From Acidobacteriaceae bacterium (lineage in GTDB: Bacteria > Acidobacteriota > Terriglobia > Terriglobales > Acidobacteriaceae), in assembly GCA_003134855.1 (NCBI GenBank), contig PLCS01000010.1:248001-312000 (forward strand): a stretch of 64,000 bases of DNA, read 5' to 3'. How positions within the stretch are numbered: the stretch's first letter is position 1; the number at the start of each line of letters is the position of its first letter. The notes beneath the pieces are model-generated. The model was not told where the DNA came from. It made no database searches and saw only the letters and a list, made by a program, of their open reading frames with translations. This document shows, piece by piece, positions 51,038 to 62,200 of the stretch. The position numbers and the translations under genes are program-made.

Positions 51038-51412
51038 CTACTTGCGCTTCTTCGCGGACTTGGCCGCGGCGCCGTCTTCTTCCGACTTCGAGTAGTTGAT
51101 CCGGCGGATGTAGTCGGCCTTGATCGAGAAAGTCTTGTGTTCCACGCCGTCTGCCGTGTAGGTCTCAGGCTTGATCTTGCCTTCAACGATGACAGGCGTT
51201 CCGGCCTTGAGGTGTTCAGCGATCTTCGTCAACGGCCACCAAACCTGAATTTGGAACCAATCGGTGTTCTTGTGCTCGTTGCCGTCCTTGTCTTCCCACT
51301 GCTCGTTGACTGCAATCGAGAAGTTGACGACATCGCCGTTCTGGGTGGTCTTCTTTTCGGCGTCTTTGCCGAGGTTGCCTTCGAGACGGACGTTGTTTTT
51401 GTAGCTGGACAT
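51038..51412 (-). CDS. ssb: Single-stranded DNA-binding protein (SSB)
   Basis: A 124-residue OB-fold protein: NNVRLEGNLGKDAEKKTTQN, then VVNFSIAVNEQW, DWFQIQVWWPLTKIAEHLKA and VIVEGKIKPETYTADG. This is the usual SSB pattern, but the C-terminal tail is basic (AAAKSAKKRK) instead of the acidic DDDIPF-type tip that recruits partners, so it looks like a mobile-element SSB. AAGGAGA lies six bases before the ATG. The frame is open far upstream, but that part has no SSB features. A good terminator follows. Confidence 0.9.
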   Translation of the reverse strand: MSSYKNNVRLEGNLGKDAEKKTTQNGDVVNFSIAVNEQWEDKDGNEHKNTDWFQIQVWWPLTKIAEHLKAGTPVIVEGKIKPETYTADGVEHKTFSIKADYIRRINYSKSEEDGAAAKSAKKRK

Positions 51413-52217
51413 GATGTTTCTCCTTATTGAATTTGGTCGCGAGTGAATCGGGACATACTGCCGGAACGGACATGGGGCGCAGTGAACTCCCAAGTGCCAA
51501 GCAAATTCTTTTGCGGAGAGGGACCACAGCTTGCCTGGGGAGAGGAATCCGCAAAGCGCAGCGGAAGAGTTTGCGCCGCGCCGCAGGGCGAGAACGTTCT
51601 TGACGCCTCCATGATGGCCGAGTTGATTGTGACCGAAAAGGAGATCGCGCCCCAGCTCAAAAAGTCCGCCGGAACCTCGCGGCCAGGCCGAAAAGCCCCG
51701 GCGCAGGTGGTCAACGATTGCCGTCGGTGGAAAGACTTGGGGCCGAGCGTTGGATTCTTTGGTTCCTTGGTTCGGGGGCGCTCTTGACTGCGGGGTTCGC
51801 CGTCTCGGTTCGGACGCCGGCTGAAGGGAAGATCGGGGGACATGGCGGCGTGGACACGAGTCATGCAAGGCCATTCACAAGATCGGCGGCACGGGGAATC
51901 ACCAGCGGAGCGGTCACGCTGGCCTCGATATGGTTCGCCGGGTAAACTGCTGATGCAGCTTTGGCCCTCTCGGCAGGTAACGCGGTTTACAGACTCAGGC
52001 CGAGGTCGGTGGCGTCTTTGCTGCCTGACTGTACTTGGGCGTTGTCGCCCATTGAGTGAGCCGAGGATTGGCCGGCTTGCTCAAGAGCCGTCTCTCGCGT
52101 TACCGGCTGTACTTGCCGGTCGTAGAACTGGCCTTGCGGGTCAATGTGCAGCCAGCTTCCTGCGTGGGTACGGCCACCGCAATAGCCGGGAACACCGATG
52201 CCCAGGACCGCGCATTT
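51413..52217. other. Intergenic region without a supportable gene
   Basis: Long open frames exist on both strands because of the high GC content, but none has a ribosome site and a recognisable domain. The last part before 52218 carries the 3' end of the frameshifted hypothetical gene. Confidence 0.45.
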
Positions 52218-52618
52218 TTACCGGCGCTGTGACTCCTGAGCTAGCTCCAACGCTGCCGGGGCCTTGCGCTTCTTCGCCTCCGCAACGATGCCGTCGAAGG
52301 TCTTCTCTGTCATCGGCTGACCCATCGCCACAGGCTTCAACAGGTTGATGAGTAGCAGCCGGACGCCAGTGATCTCCGTCAGCTCCGCGCTCGGCTGAAC
52401 GCCTCCGGCTTCCCGCGCTTGAGTAGCCTGGATTGCGGCCAGAATCAGCCCGCGAATCCGCTCGCCTTGCGTCTGGTTGCGCTTCGCAGCCTGTGCCTCG
52501 AAGGCCCGCAGCTCGCTCCACACCAAGACTTGCCCAGCTTCGTGCCAACGTGATGCACGCGGTACGTCGCCCGCTTCGCCGCCTCTGCCGCAAGGTTCGC
52601 TTCGTCAAGGATCGCCAC
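52218..52618 (-). pseudogene. Frameshifted small helical protein
   Basis: A GTG with GAGG eight bases upstream opens ILDEANLAAEAAKRATYRVH, and the same style of sequence continues, one frame away, as VWSELRAFEAQAAKRNQTQG and IRGLILAAIQATQAREAGG. The switch falls near 52520-52535 around GKSW / VLVWSEL. The second part alone (about 102 residues) is open to its stop. Either a single-base frameshift broke one gene, or a sequencing error joined them wrongly. The family is unknown. Confidence 0.5.
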
Positions 52619-52902
52619 GCTTCACACCTCTTTGGCGCATGATTTCCGTGGGGTTCCCTGGGTTTCCCCTCGGAACCCCACGCGCCCTAACTCATAAACG
52701 TAGCTCACGCAGATTCAGGGTGGCCCCAGGGTTCCTTGCATGACCCTCCGGGGGATGGAGTGTCATAAATTACACCCATGCAAAGCATGGACCCCATTCG
52801 GCCAATCAATGCGCCTACGCTCACGCGCCGATTCGCTATTGATTGCGATGGCTATTGCGCTTTGATTCGCGCAGTGATGGACGCGGAGAAGGTGACGTGT
52901 CC

Positions 52903-53247
52903 CTATACAACCGATGTCGTAGGCAGCGCGGTTCCGGTCTTTTTGTTCGGCCAGGCCATTACCGGCACCTGGAGGACCGCCATGCACCCAAGTATCAACC
53001 ACAGACTAACGCTGGGCCTAGAATACAGGACCAAAGCTGGGCTCATACCTACGCAGCACAGCGGTAGTGCCCAACGCCGTTGCCACCCGATATCGATGAG
53101 CCGATGTATCGTCAGAATTAACAGAACAAGCGCAATCACCCCGATAAAGAGCCATTCATGATACCTGACTGCCAATTCGAGCGGAAAATCCACGAAGACA
53201 ATAGTCGAGACGACATACCGATAGCGTGAATAGACACGGTGCTCCAT
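52903..53247 (-). CDS. Small membrane protein, possibly DUF805-like, candidate immunity protein
   Basis: About 114 residues with three or four hydrophobic helices (YVVSTIVFVDFPLELAV, WLFIGVIALVLLILTI, WLILGCMAVLQVPVMAW). The RLIDIGWQRRWALPL segment resembles the RLHDxGxSGWW signature of DUF805 proteins. A GGAG eight bases before the ATG supports the chosen start. It is downstream of the orphan RHS cassette on the same strand, in the position where immunity genes sit. That role is inference from order only. Confidence 0.5.
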   Translation of the reverse strand: MEHRVYSRYRYVVSTIVFVDFPLELAVRYHEWLFIGVIALVLLILTIHRLIDIGWQRRWALPLCCVGMSPALVLYSRPSVSLWLILGCMAVLQVPVMAWPNKKTGTALPTTSVV

Positions 53248-53379
53248 GGTCATTTCTCCAAGACGCATCATCGGACCAAGAGCGTTGGTCTCAATGAAAC
53301 TCGCCTTCCGGAACCCCGACCCCGTCGGTCTCAGTGAAATTGCCCCATGCGGCCCGCCCATCCGTACGCCACCCGCCCG

Positions 53380-53673
53380 CTAAGGGATATGCAGTCTGAG
53401 GACAAGGTCATGTTGCGTAAGTATGGCTACCAAAAGAGCGCCATTGATAATGCCCCATAAAAACCAAAACGATCGACTTCGATAACCACAAAAACAGGTG
53501 CATACGAATGCCGCTATTGCTAGCAGGGCGACGCTTCGATCAAGTGCTGTCGTGATATGAACAGTTTTATAACACGTCAAGCCCACTATGCAGACAACTG
53601 TGACGGCATATGAAAGCCGTTCCCTATACGGAAAGGCTTTCATGGCGCTAGATAGCTTAGCAACCATCCTCAT
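53380..53673 (-). CDS. Small membrane protein, candidate immunity protein
   Basis: 97 residues with three hydrophobic helices (YAVTVVCIVGLTCYKTV, VALLAIAAFVCTCFCGY, FLWGIINGALLVAIL). AAGGAAGAG lies about ten bases before the ATG. It directly follows the orphan RHS cassette (61 bases), the normal position of the cognate immunity gene of an RHS tip. It is small, hydrophobic and without recognised family. Confidence 0.5.
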   Translation of the reverse strand: MRMVAKLSSAMKAFPYRERLSYAVTVVCIVGLTCYKTVHITTALDRSVALLAIAAFVCTCFCGYRSRSFWFLWGIINGALLVAILTQHDLVLRLHIP

Positions 53674-53733
53674 CGAATCATCTCTTCCTTCTGCGAATTG
53701 TCGCCATTCGCAAGGTTGACAAATTCACAATTA

Positions 53734-55101
53734 TTATTGATTCGGCCCAGCAGGCCATCCCGGTGCTGGGTAGAAAATACCGCACGCAGCGGTATAATCA
53801 CCCATCACAAGTACCTTGTCCCAGCCGCTTATATGCTTTTCATCCAAATATTGAGACAGCATGAGGCCACCAGCAGTACAAACGAGAAATTTCTCAATGC
53901 CAGATGCGTGTACAAACGCCGCAACCAATTCCAACATATACTGCGTAGTCAGAAATACTTGTCCTGCGCCAGCTTGAAGTAACGCGATAGCCTCTAAAGC
54001 CTGTCCCGCCAAAGTTGAGAGTGCTACCTCTGTTGGTGTGCTAATAACTGAGACGGTAAAGATGGTTTCTATCGTGGCTGCTCGTCCGCGTGGATCAAGC
54101 ATATTCACTGGATCACCATTTGCATAGAGGTACTTATGCAAAGAGGCGGGGTTGATCGGATCGCCGTCCTCTGGATCGCGGCTGAGAAAACGTCCGGTGG
54201 CGGGATTGTAGTATCTGGCGCGGAGGTAGTAGAGGCCGAGGTCGGAGTCGTACTGTTCGCCGCGATACAAGTAGTTGTTGGGCGTCGTGCCTTGCTTGGT
54301 GAACGAGTTGCCGTAGGCATCGTATTCGTACTCGTCGGTCACATTTCCCGTAGAGTCGGTCAACTGGCGGACGCTGCCCGCGCCGTCGTAGACGTAGAAG
54401 CTCGCGGTACCTTGGTTGTCAAAGATCTGATTTTCGCTGATGCGCTGCAACCCATAAGTGTACACCCGCTGCACCGCTCCGCCAACCTTTTCTTCCAAGA
54501 CCTGCGGCAGGCCGGTGGGGTTGACGTCGTCCTCGACCAGATACCAGGTCGTGACGTTATTCACCGTCTTGGCGACGCGGTTGCCGAAGGCGTCATAGAC
54601 CATCGTGATCGTCTTGCCGTTGCCGGTTGCGGAGGTCATGTGGTTTTCGGAGTCGTAGGTGTAGTTCATGTTGCCGGTGGCAAGAACGTTGCCGTTGGCG
54701 TCGTAACTCTCCGACGAAAGCTGGTCGTCGGCGTTGTAGCTGCCCGAAATGGGATTGATCCCGTTCAGCGTCGAGGTTGCTGCCGTCCGGTTGCCCACTT
54801 GGTCCAGCGTATACGTCGCGCTGCCGTTGTTGCCGCTGTTATTCGCCGGGTCGCCGTTGATGGTCTCATTGGTCAACCGGTAGATGCCGTCGTAATTCCA
54901 GGCGAGCGCGCGGCCGCTCTGCTCGGTCGCATTCGTGCGATTGCCGGTCAAGCCCAGCGTGTACCGGTAATCGTCGGCGGGCGTCGTTGACGTGGACAGC
55001 TCGGTGAGCCGGTTCAGCGGATCGTAGGTGAAGGTCAGTCCAGCCATGCTGCATCCATGATCCCAGGTGCCCAAAAGCGAGGGTGTCAAGTGCCGGGACA
55101 T
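53734..55101 (-). CDS. Orphan RHS C-terminal cassette with variable tip
   Basis: A 455-residue partial RHS protein without signal peptide. It begins within a YD repeat (LTFTYDPLNRLTELS) and is nearly the same as the C-terminal core of the large RHS protein, up to DPVNMLDPRGRA. Then a different ~100-residue tip follows (AGQVFLTTQYMLELVAAFVH, then LMLSQYLDEKHISGWDKVLV). The core contains LYYLRARYYNPATGRFLSRD, the RHS-associated hallmark. It has no obvious ribosome site and may be a silent donor cassette for recombination with the main gene. The tip is hydrophobic and not assigned to a toxin family. Confidence 0.82.
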   Translation of the reverse strand: MSRHLTPSLLGTWDHGCSMAGLTFTYDPLNRLTELSTSTTPADDYRYTLGLTGNRTNATEQSGRALAWNYDGIYRLTNETINGDPANNSGNNGSATYTLDQVGNRTAATSTLNGINPISGSYNADDQLSSESYDANGNVLATGNMNYTYDSENHMTSATGNGKTITMVYDAFGNRVAKTVNNVTTWYLVEDDVNPTGLPQVLEEKVGGAVQRVYTYGLQRISENQIFDNQGTASFYVYDGAGSVRQLTDSTGNVTDEYEYDAYGNSFTKQGTTPNNYLYRGEQYDSDLGLYYLRARYYNPATGRFLSRDPEDGDPINPASLHKYLYANGDPVNMLDPRGRAATIETIFTVSVISTPTEVALSTLAGQALEAIALLQAGAGQVFLTTQYMLELVAAFVHASGIEKFLVCTAGGLMLSQYLDEKHISGWDKVLVMGDYTAACGIFYPAPGWPAGPNQ

Positions 55102-55150
55102 GGTTTACAGAGGCACCTGGGCCACCCACCCGCCGATAGTCTCCCTTCTA

Positions 55151-56188
55151 CTACGGATGCACCGGTGATGTATTCGGTGCTGGCGAGGCACCGAGCACAC
55201 GTTGGCTCCATTCTGCGGGTGTGTGTGTGAAATACTGATAATCATTACCAGAGGAAATAACTAGATCATAGCTACGGCCAATTCTAATCTGAATCGAGTC
55301 CTCTTTCTGCGCGCGTGGATCACTTTTTAGAATAATCCCTGCTACTTGATCTGCAAATGTCTCGCGGCTTGCTGTTGCTTTATCCCACTGAACTGTGACA
55401 ATGGCGTTTCGCTTCTTCGGAACAAGATTCCCAAGCGCACTACCGTCCAACGGAATCGGCATAAAGATCCTAACTCTGTCCGTCTGAACTCCACCCAGAT
55501 TCGCAATCAGTTGTTCCTCCTGTAAGTATTGGCTGATGTAGGCCGATTTATGCTGCCAGTCGGTAGTGATTCCCTTGGACAAGTAAGCGAAGGCAATCAA
55601 TAACCAAAAACTGCCGATAACTGACCAATGTAATCCCCAGATCGGTTTTGTTTGTAATGGACCGGACACACTGGATTCGACAACGTACGTTCCCACTGCA
55701 ACATCGTGAAGACCTTGCCTTGTGCGGCGGTTGAAAACCAGGAGATATAGCGAAGCGCCACCAACGCCAAGTTCGATGAATGTAATCAAAGCGCTAACAC
55801 CCAATGTTATATAGCTCATCGTATATCTCGGCTCAATAAGAAAAAAGGGGATCGCACAAATCATGTAGCGAATTGTTGCCCTCTTCCATGTAATCATGTC
55901 ACCTTGAGCGTTGACAACCCTCAACCTAAATAATCGTTTGCCTAGAGTTTGTCCTCCTCCGACGCGGCTTTCCAAGGACACGAAATATACAAGGGCTATG
56001 CAGAATCCAAACGCGCGTCCCCACAGGCCTAACATCGAAAGTGTGTCGAAAAAGGCAGCGCCTACTATGCGTCCAACGATATAGAGAATAAAACTGTCTA
56101 CTATGAAGGCGAGAATCCGGCTCCATAACGAGCCAATTGGGCGAACTGACGATGAATCGAACAAGATGAACGAGACCTTTGTACTCAT
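55151..56188 (-). CDS. RDD-family membrane protein, candidate immunity protein
   Basis: About 345 residues. Residues ~20-175 are an RDD domain (SRILAFIVDSFILYIVGRIV, then LGKRLFRLRVVNAQGDMITW and RQGLHDVAVGTYVV), with several helices in total. The C-terminal ~130 residues after another helix are soluble and unassigned. The ATG has AAGGAGAG seven bases upstream. It lies between the main RHS gene (80 bases away) and the orphan cassette, the standard immunity slot. RDD proteins have not to my knowledge been shown to act as RHS immunity proteins, so this is inference from position. Confidence 0.65.
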   Translation of the reverse strand: MSTKVSFILFDSSSVRPIGSLWSRILAFIVDSFILYIVGRIVGAAFFDTLSMLGLWGRAFGFCIALVYFVSLESRVGGGQTLGKRLFRLRVVNAQGDMITWKRATIRYMICAIPFFLIEPRYTMSYITLGVSALITFIELGVGGASLYLLVFNRRTRQGLHDVAVGTYVVESSVSGPLQTKPIWGLHWSVIGSFWLLIAFAYLSKGITTDWQHKSAYISQYLQEEQLIANLGGVQTDRVRIFMPIPLDGSALGNLVPKKRNAIVTVQWDKATASRETFADQVAGIILKSDPRAQKEDSIQIRIGRSYDLVISSGNDYQYFTHTPAEWSQRVLGASPAPNTSPVHP

Positions 56189-56268
56189 GAATACTCTCCT
56201 TTTCATTGTCATCACTGAAATGGGTTACTTGCTATTGCCGAATTCGACACTGATTGAAGCACCAGACA

Positions 56269-59200
56269 TCAATTACAAGGACCAGGTAGTGGTAGTGGTG
56301 GTTCGACTTGTTCGCCCTGCTCCCCGTGTGTATACGCGTACATAAGATTCAATATTAGATCTATTCCTCCCTTAACTCCATCGGCTAAACAGTACAAAGC
56401 GAAGACTACGTTCGCGTTAGATGCAATCGTATTTCCTACTTGAACGGCTACCAATGAAGCAATTAGAAATGCACGTTCTATCAGTACTCCACGTCCCATT
56501 GGATCGATTCCATTCACCGGATCGCCATTGGCGTAAAGGTACTTATGCAGCGACGCAGGATCGATTGCATTTCCATCAAGTGGATCGCGGCTGAGGAACC
56601 TTCCGGTATCGGGATTGTAGTATCTGGCGCGGAGGTAGTAGAGTGCGAGGTCAGAGTCGTATTGTTCGCCGCGATAGAGGTAGTTGTTGGGTGTTGCGCC
56701 CACCTTAGTGAACGAGTTGCCATAGGCGTCGTACTCATATTCGTCGGTTACTGTTCCGGTGGAGTCGGTCAACTGGCGAACGCTGCCCGCGCCGTCGTAG
56801 ACGTAGAAGCTCGCGGTCCATTGGTTGTCAAAGAACTGGAATTGGCTGATGCGCTGCAACCCATAAGTGTACACCCGCTGCACGGCCCCGCCAACCTTTT
56901 CTTCCATCACCTGCGGCAGGCCGGTGGGGTTCACGTCGTCCTCGACCAGATACCAGGTCGTGACATTATTCACCGTCTTGCCGACGCGGTTGCCGAAGGC
57001 GTCGTAGACCATCGTGATCGTCTTGCCGTTGCCAGTCGCCGAGGTCATGTGGTTTTCGGAGTCGTAGGTGTAGCTGTTGCCGTTGGCAGCCAGGGTGGTG
57101 TTGCCGTTGCTGTCGTAAGTCTCCGACGAAAGCTGGTCGTCGGCGTTGTAGCTGCCCGCGATGGGGCTGAAGCCGTTGAAGGAGGAGCTGGCCGCCGTCC
57201 GGTTGCCCACTTGGTCCAGCGTATACGTCGCGCTGCCGTTGTTGCCGTTGTTATTCGCCGGGTCGCCGCTGATGGTCTCATTGGTCAGCCGGTAGATGCC
57301 GTCGTAGTTCCAGGCAAGCGCGCGGCCGCTCTGCTCGGTCGCATTCGTGCGATTGCCCGTCAAGCCCAGCGTGTACTTGTAATCGGCGATAGGCGGCATG
57401 GACAGCTCGGTGAGCCGGTTCAGCGGATCGTAGGTGAATGTCGAGGTCAATCCATTGGGATAGACGACCGTGGCCACGTTGCTGGCTGGGTCGTAGGTGT
57501 AATTGGTCGTCTGGTTCCCTTGCAGATTGTTATCCACGACCGTGCTAAGCCGATTGAGATCGTCGTAGGTGTAGCTGACCCACGCGCCGCCCGCATTGGA
57601 GGATTTGATGCTTTCCACTTTGCCGTTCGGGTAGTAAGTATAGTTCAGCGTGCCCTGCGGTGTCGCCTTGGCCGTCAACTGGTCGAGGGCGTTGTAGGAG
57701 TAGTCTGTGATGTGGATGCCGACCGCCGAGGTGTGGTACTTGCCGGTCTCCGTGTAGGTGAAGCTGACCGTCGGCTCACCGGGAGTGGCGCGCGTGAGCA
57801 GGCGGTTGAGGGCGTCGTAGGTGTAGGTGGTGGTCACGCCGTTGAAGTGGGTGAGCTGGGAGAGATTGCCGGCTGCATCGTAAGTGCGCGTCTCGGTGTG
57901 CGTCTGATCGGGGAGGGTTTTCTGTTTCAGTTCATTGAGCACGTCGAAGAGTTTACTGGTTGTATCGCCGCGCTCATCCGTCAATCCGGTCAGGTTGCCG
58001 AGCGAATCGTAGCCGTAGGAGTTCGTGTTTTGCGGTGAAGCATAGGGAGAGTTGTGCTGGATGACAGAGGCCAACTGATTGGCAGCGTCATAGGTGTACT
58101 GGACCAGGTGGTCTGCCTGATCGGTGACGGAGGCGAGATTGCCGGGGCCGTCGTAAGTATTTTTGACTGAAGTTTCGTCGGGATAATCCGTCTCAATCAG
58201 CCGCTTGCGGGCATCGTATTGATAGCCGGTTTTATTGCCCTTGCCATCGGTCTGGGAGATGCGATTGCCGGCGTCGTCGTAGGCGTACTGGAAGTTGCCC
58301 GCAACGCCGGAGATAGCCGTGAGGTGGCTGTCGGCGTCGTAGAAGTAGTTCGTAGTGTTGCCGAGAGCGTCGGTCTCGCTGATCTTACGGTTGGCGTTGT
58401 CGTAGGCGTAGCTGGTGGTGGAGGCGTTCGAGCTGCCGTAGCCGCGCGTGACGGAGGTGAGGCGTCCGGCGAGATCGTAGCCGTTGAGCGTGATGTTGCC
58501 GGCCTGATCGGTCGCGGAGAGAACGTTGTTGCGGAAGTCATAGGTCTTGGTGGAGTGCGTGCCGTCGGAATAATCGGTTTCGATGAGGCGGTTGAGAGCG
58601 TCGTAGACGTAGTTGGTGGTGTAGCCGCGCGCATCGGTGTCAGAGATTTTGTTGCTGTTGGCGTCGTAGGTGGAGTTGGTGATGCGGTTGAGCGGCGCGG
58701 CGGTCTGCGTAAGATTGCCCAAGGCATCGTATGTGTAGCTGGTGGTTGAGGCAGAGTTGCCGGTGGGCGACGCGGGCGTGGGCGTGACCATGGAAGTCTT
58801 CTGGCCGAGAGAGTTATAGACGTAAGAAGTTGTCCGCCCGAGCGCGTCGGTGCGGCTGGTCATGTTGCCGTTGGCATCGTAGGTGAACTGCGAGGCCATG
58901 GCCGGGTTGGCGCCGATGTCGTAGCCGATGGCGCCGGCCTGGAGGGTCTGGTTGGAGTTGAAGATGAAGCTGGCCAGAGTGCCGTTGGAGTCGGTGACGC
59001 TTTGCGGGTTGTAGTTGGCGTCGTAGTTGAAGGCGCGCACATTGCCCAGCTCGTCGGTGGTCGATGTCGGCTCGCTGTATTGGTTGTATTGCGTGGTGCT
59101 GGTGGTGTTGTGGCTGGTCGGCGTCGCCGGGTAGGTGGAGGAGGTTTTGTTGCCGCTGGCGTCATAAGTTTCGGTGGTGGTGTGGCCCAGCGGGTCAGTG

Positions 59201-62200
59201 GTCGAGATCAGGTTGTGGTTGGCGTCGTAGACGTTGGTGGTGGTGTGGTTGAGCGGATCAGTGGAGCTGAGCAACATTCCATAGCTGTCGTAGACCATGG
59301 TCGCCGTGCCTTGATCCGGATAGGTGATGGTTGTCGTATTGGTTGCCAGGTTGTAGGCGTAGCTGGTGGTATTGTTGAAGGCGTCGGTCACGCTCTTCAA
59401 GCGGCCATTCAGCGGGAGTCCGCTGGGATCGGTGTCGGCGGAGGTGAAGTAACTCGAAGTGGGCAGCGGATTACTGCGAGCATCTGTGCCGCTGAGGTAT
59501 AGGTGATTCGCGTCGTAGGTGTAGGTGCTGGGTTGTGGCGTGTTGGGGTAGGTGACGGTTACGAGATTGCCGTTTGTATCGTAGCCATACCGATAGACAT
59601 TGCCTTGCGGATCGGTAATCTGCGTAATGCGATTGTTGGCGTCGCGCACAAAGGGCACGGAGAGGCCGGTGGTGCTGGTGATGCCATTCGCGGTGATGGT
59701 CAGACCGTTGCCGCTGCGATCCTGAATGGATTGCAAGTTACCGGCCGCACTGATGGTGTACGAGGTTCCGTTGGGATCGGTGTAGATATAGGATGTCGGG
59801 TTATACTGGCTGCCGCCCTCACAATACCACAGGGATCCGTCGGGAATCAGTATGTCCAATGCACAGCCCGAGCCGCCATCCGAAAGCGTTCCGTGGAGAC
59901 CCGGCTCGGGAGTGTAGGCCACAAAGTAATACGGGAAGAGCCAATTTCCGAATTGCGGCGTGAGATTGAAGGTTTTACGCTGACCATTGAGCGTGAAGGT
60001 GACATTGCCGAGGTTGTCCACCACAAGATTGACATTGATGCCGAGATTCCACCCATAGCCGAAGTCGCCGCTTGTGCCGGCATTCAGGCTGTCGTAGGTG
60101 CGCTGGATGTTGATGGCAAGCCCGGTGGCGGGAACGACCAGATCCGTCACGGTTGCCGTGACGCGGCCTGGCTTGTTGTTGCCGACAACCGTGACCTGCA
60201 CGAGACTGTATTCGAGGTTGCCGCTCGAATCGGTGGCTTCTAGGTGAATCCAATACGAACCGTTCGGCAGCGTTGTGGTGTCGAGTATGCCGATCTGACC
60301 AGAGTCGGTTGTGTTCGCATTCAAGACTGTGGCGTTGTTGGGATTGTTGGCTGGATAGTAAGTCAGCACGCCGTTTTGAAGCGAAACGCCAGAAGCAAGC
60401 GTGATCGGAACTATACCAGAAACAGTTGAACCATTCAGTGGACTCCCAACCCATCCCTGCGGAGTGTCAGCAACGGGATTTACGGTGACTGAAAACGTCC
60501 CCGATGTGCTATTTCCCGCGGAATCGCTGGCGCTTAGTTGTAGAATGTAAACGCCGGCTTGGCTGAATGTAGCCGTTGCCACCAGTTGCTGTGGCGAAGT
60601 GGTTGTCACGGTTTGCTGCGGCGAGAAGGTTACTGTGCCTGGACCATTTGCCATGCTCCAGCTGCTGGTGAGAGTATCTCCGGGATTCAATCCGGTATCA
60701 GTTAGACTGCCAGTGAGTTGCAACGAATTCGGCAGGGTCACCGTCGGTAAAGCCGTGATGGTACCGCTGATCACGTTTCCTGGGATGGGCGTTGACGTGG
60801 TGGCACCAGGCAGCGTCCAGGGCACACTCACCTGATTTGAGTAAGCAACCATCCCATCGATCATCGCGACCGCCTGAACTTGATCGGTGCCCGGGGCAGA
60901 ATTCACGTAAGTAAATGTTGCCGTGCCAGTATTATCCGTGGTTGCACTAATATCTGCGGTATCGTTCAGCGATACAACAAGACCGACATTGAGACTAGGT
61001 ACGGGATTGCCAGCGGCATCAGTCGCAACCACCGTGAATGACTGCCGCCCACCGACCGGTTGAGCCGGAACGGAACTTGGCGAAAGCATCAGTGTCCCTG
61101 CGGACGGAACACCTGACGCGAGGCCGTTACTACCCGGCGTCCCAGCCGTCATTATGAGGGACAGCGACGCTAAGCCATCCTCCACATAATCCAATTCGAA
61201 AGGGTATGTACCTGGACCGGGAAAGTCTACTATGATCGAGGTACCGGAAATAGTGGTAGATAAAGACCCCATCACTGGATACTGCTCAAACGGTGTGGTC
61301 CGTGACTGGGTTCCGAGTGGCCCACTGACCCGAGTTGCTCCACCTCCGATGCCAAGGATGAACGAATTATCGACATAGATGGGAATCTCCACATCCCCAG
61401 CGCCTGCGACGATGAAAGAGCCTGTGAACACGACTTCAAAGCCGGAAAGCTGGCCAACTCCAGCTTGATATCCGTTACCCTGCGCGATAATTGATCCCGA
61501 AAAGTTCCCGTTTTTGTCCACGGTGACATCGGTAAACGGTTGGTTATTGACGCCAACGGTCGTATTTCCGGGAATCGACCCGGATGGAGGATTGAAGTCG
61601 ATTGTGGGAAAGGCCTGCGAAAAGACTGGTTGCGTCCCCGGCGGAATATCAAACCAGCAACATTGTCCGGGCGTGAGGGGGAAAAACTGGCTCAATACCG
61701 TTGTGGTTGAAACAGGATTCGACGGAACAATCCAACTAGCAGTCAGCTTATTGGAGGTTGCTTGTGCGCTCCCCGCGGAGCCTGTCGCCTGAATGGTATC
61801 GATACCACTCGACATACCGGTATATTTGAACAACGCAACGCCGTTGGCGTCCGTCATCACTGTCCCCGACGAGGAATTCGCGCCGGTAACTATAAAAGTT
61901 ACAGGGATACCGTATAAAGGGGTGCTGTCCAGATTCGTGAATGTGCTCACGAAAGTCTGTGAGGCTCCAACGACATATGGAGGCTGCACTACAGGGGCTA
62001 GGGAGAGTTTTGGATTCACCGTTGGTGGCATGAGCGTCACGACAGCCAACAAAGTATCATTGCTGACGGTGTTCGTGGCGGTGATGGTTAGCGTTTGCTG
62101 CGTATTGATTTCGGCTGGCGCCGTGTATAATGCGCTGGACGTCCCGTTTTGTGTTAGGGTTCCCACTCCCGAGGGATTTATCGACCAGACGAAGGACGCA

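Noticed and set aside
51443..51787. Plus-strand 114-codon frame upstream of ssb
   Set aside because: No ribosome site or motif; other frames of the same region are equally open because of GC content.
54136..54990. Plus-strand open frame opposite the orphan RHS cassette
   Set aside because: Same antisense artefact as in the large RHS gene; its sequence repeats that shadow almost exactly.
56545..58038. Long plus-strand open frame opposite the RHS gene
   Set aside because: It is antisense to YD repeats, with composition dominated by Val/Gly/Arg repeats produced by reversing the repeat codons. No ribosome site or family motif was found.
56600..59600. Regularly spaced short repeats that could suggest a CRISPR array
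   Set aside because: The units are degenerate YD-repeat codons in an open coding frame, with no constant-length spacers.
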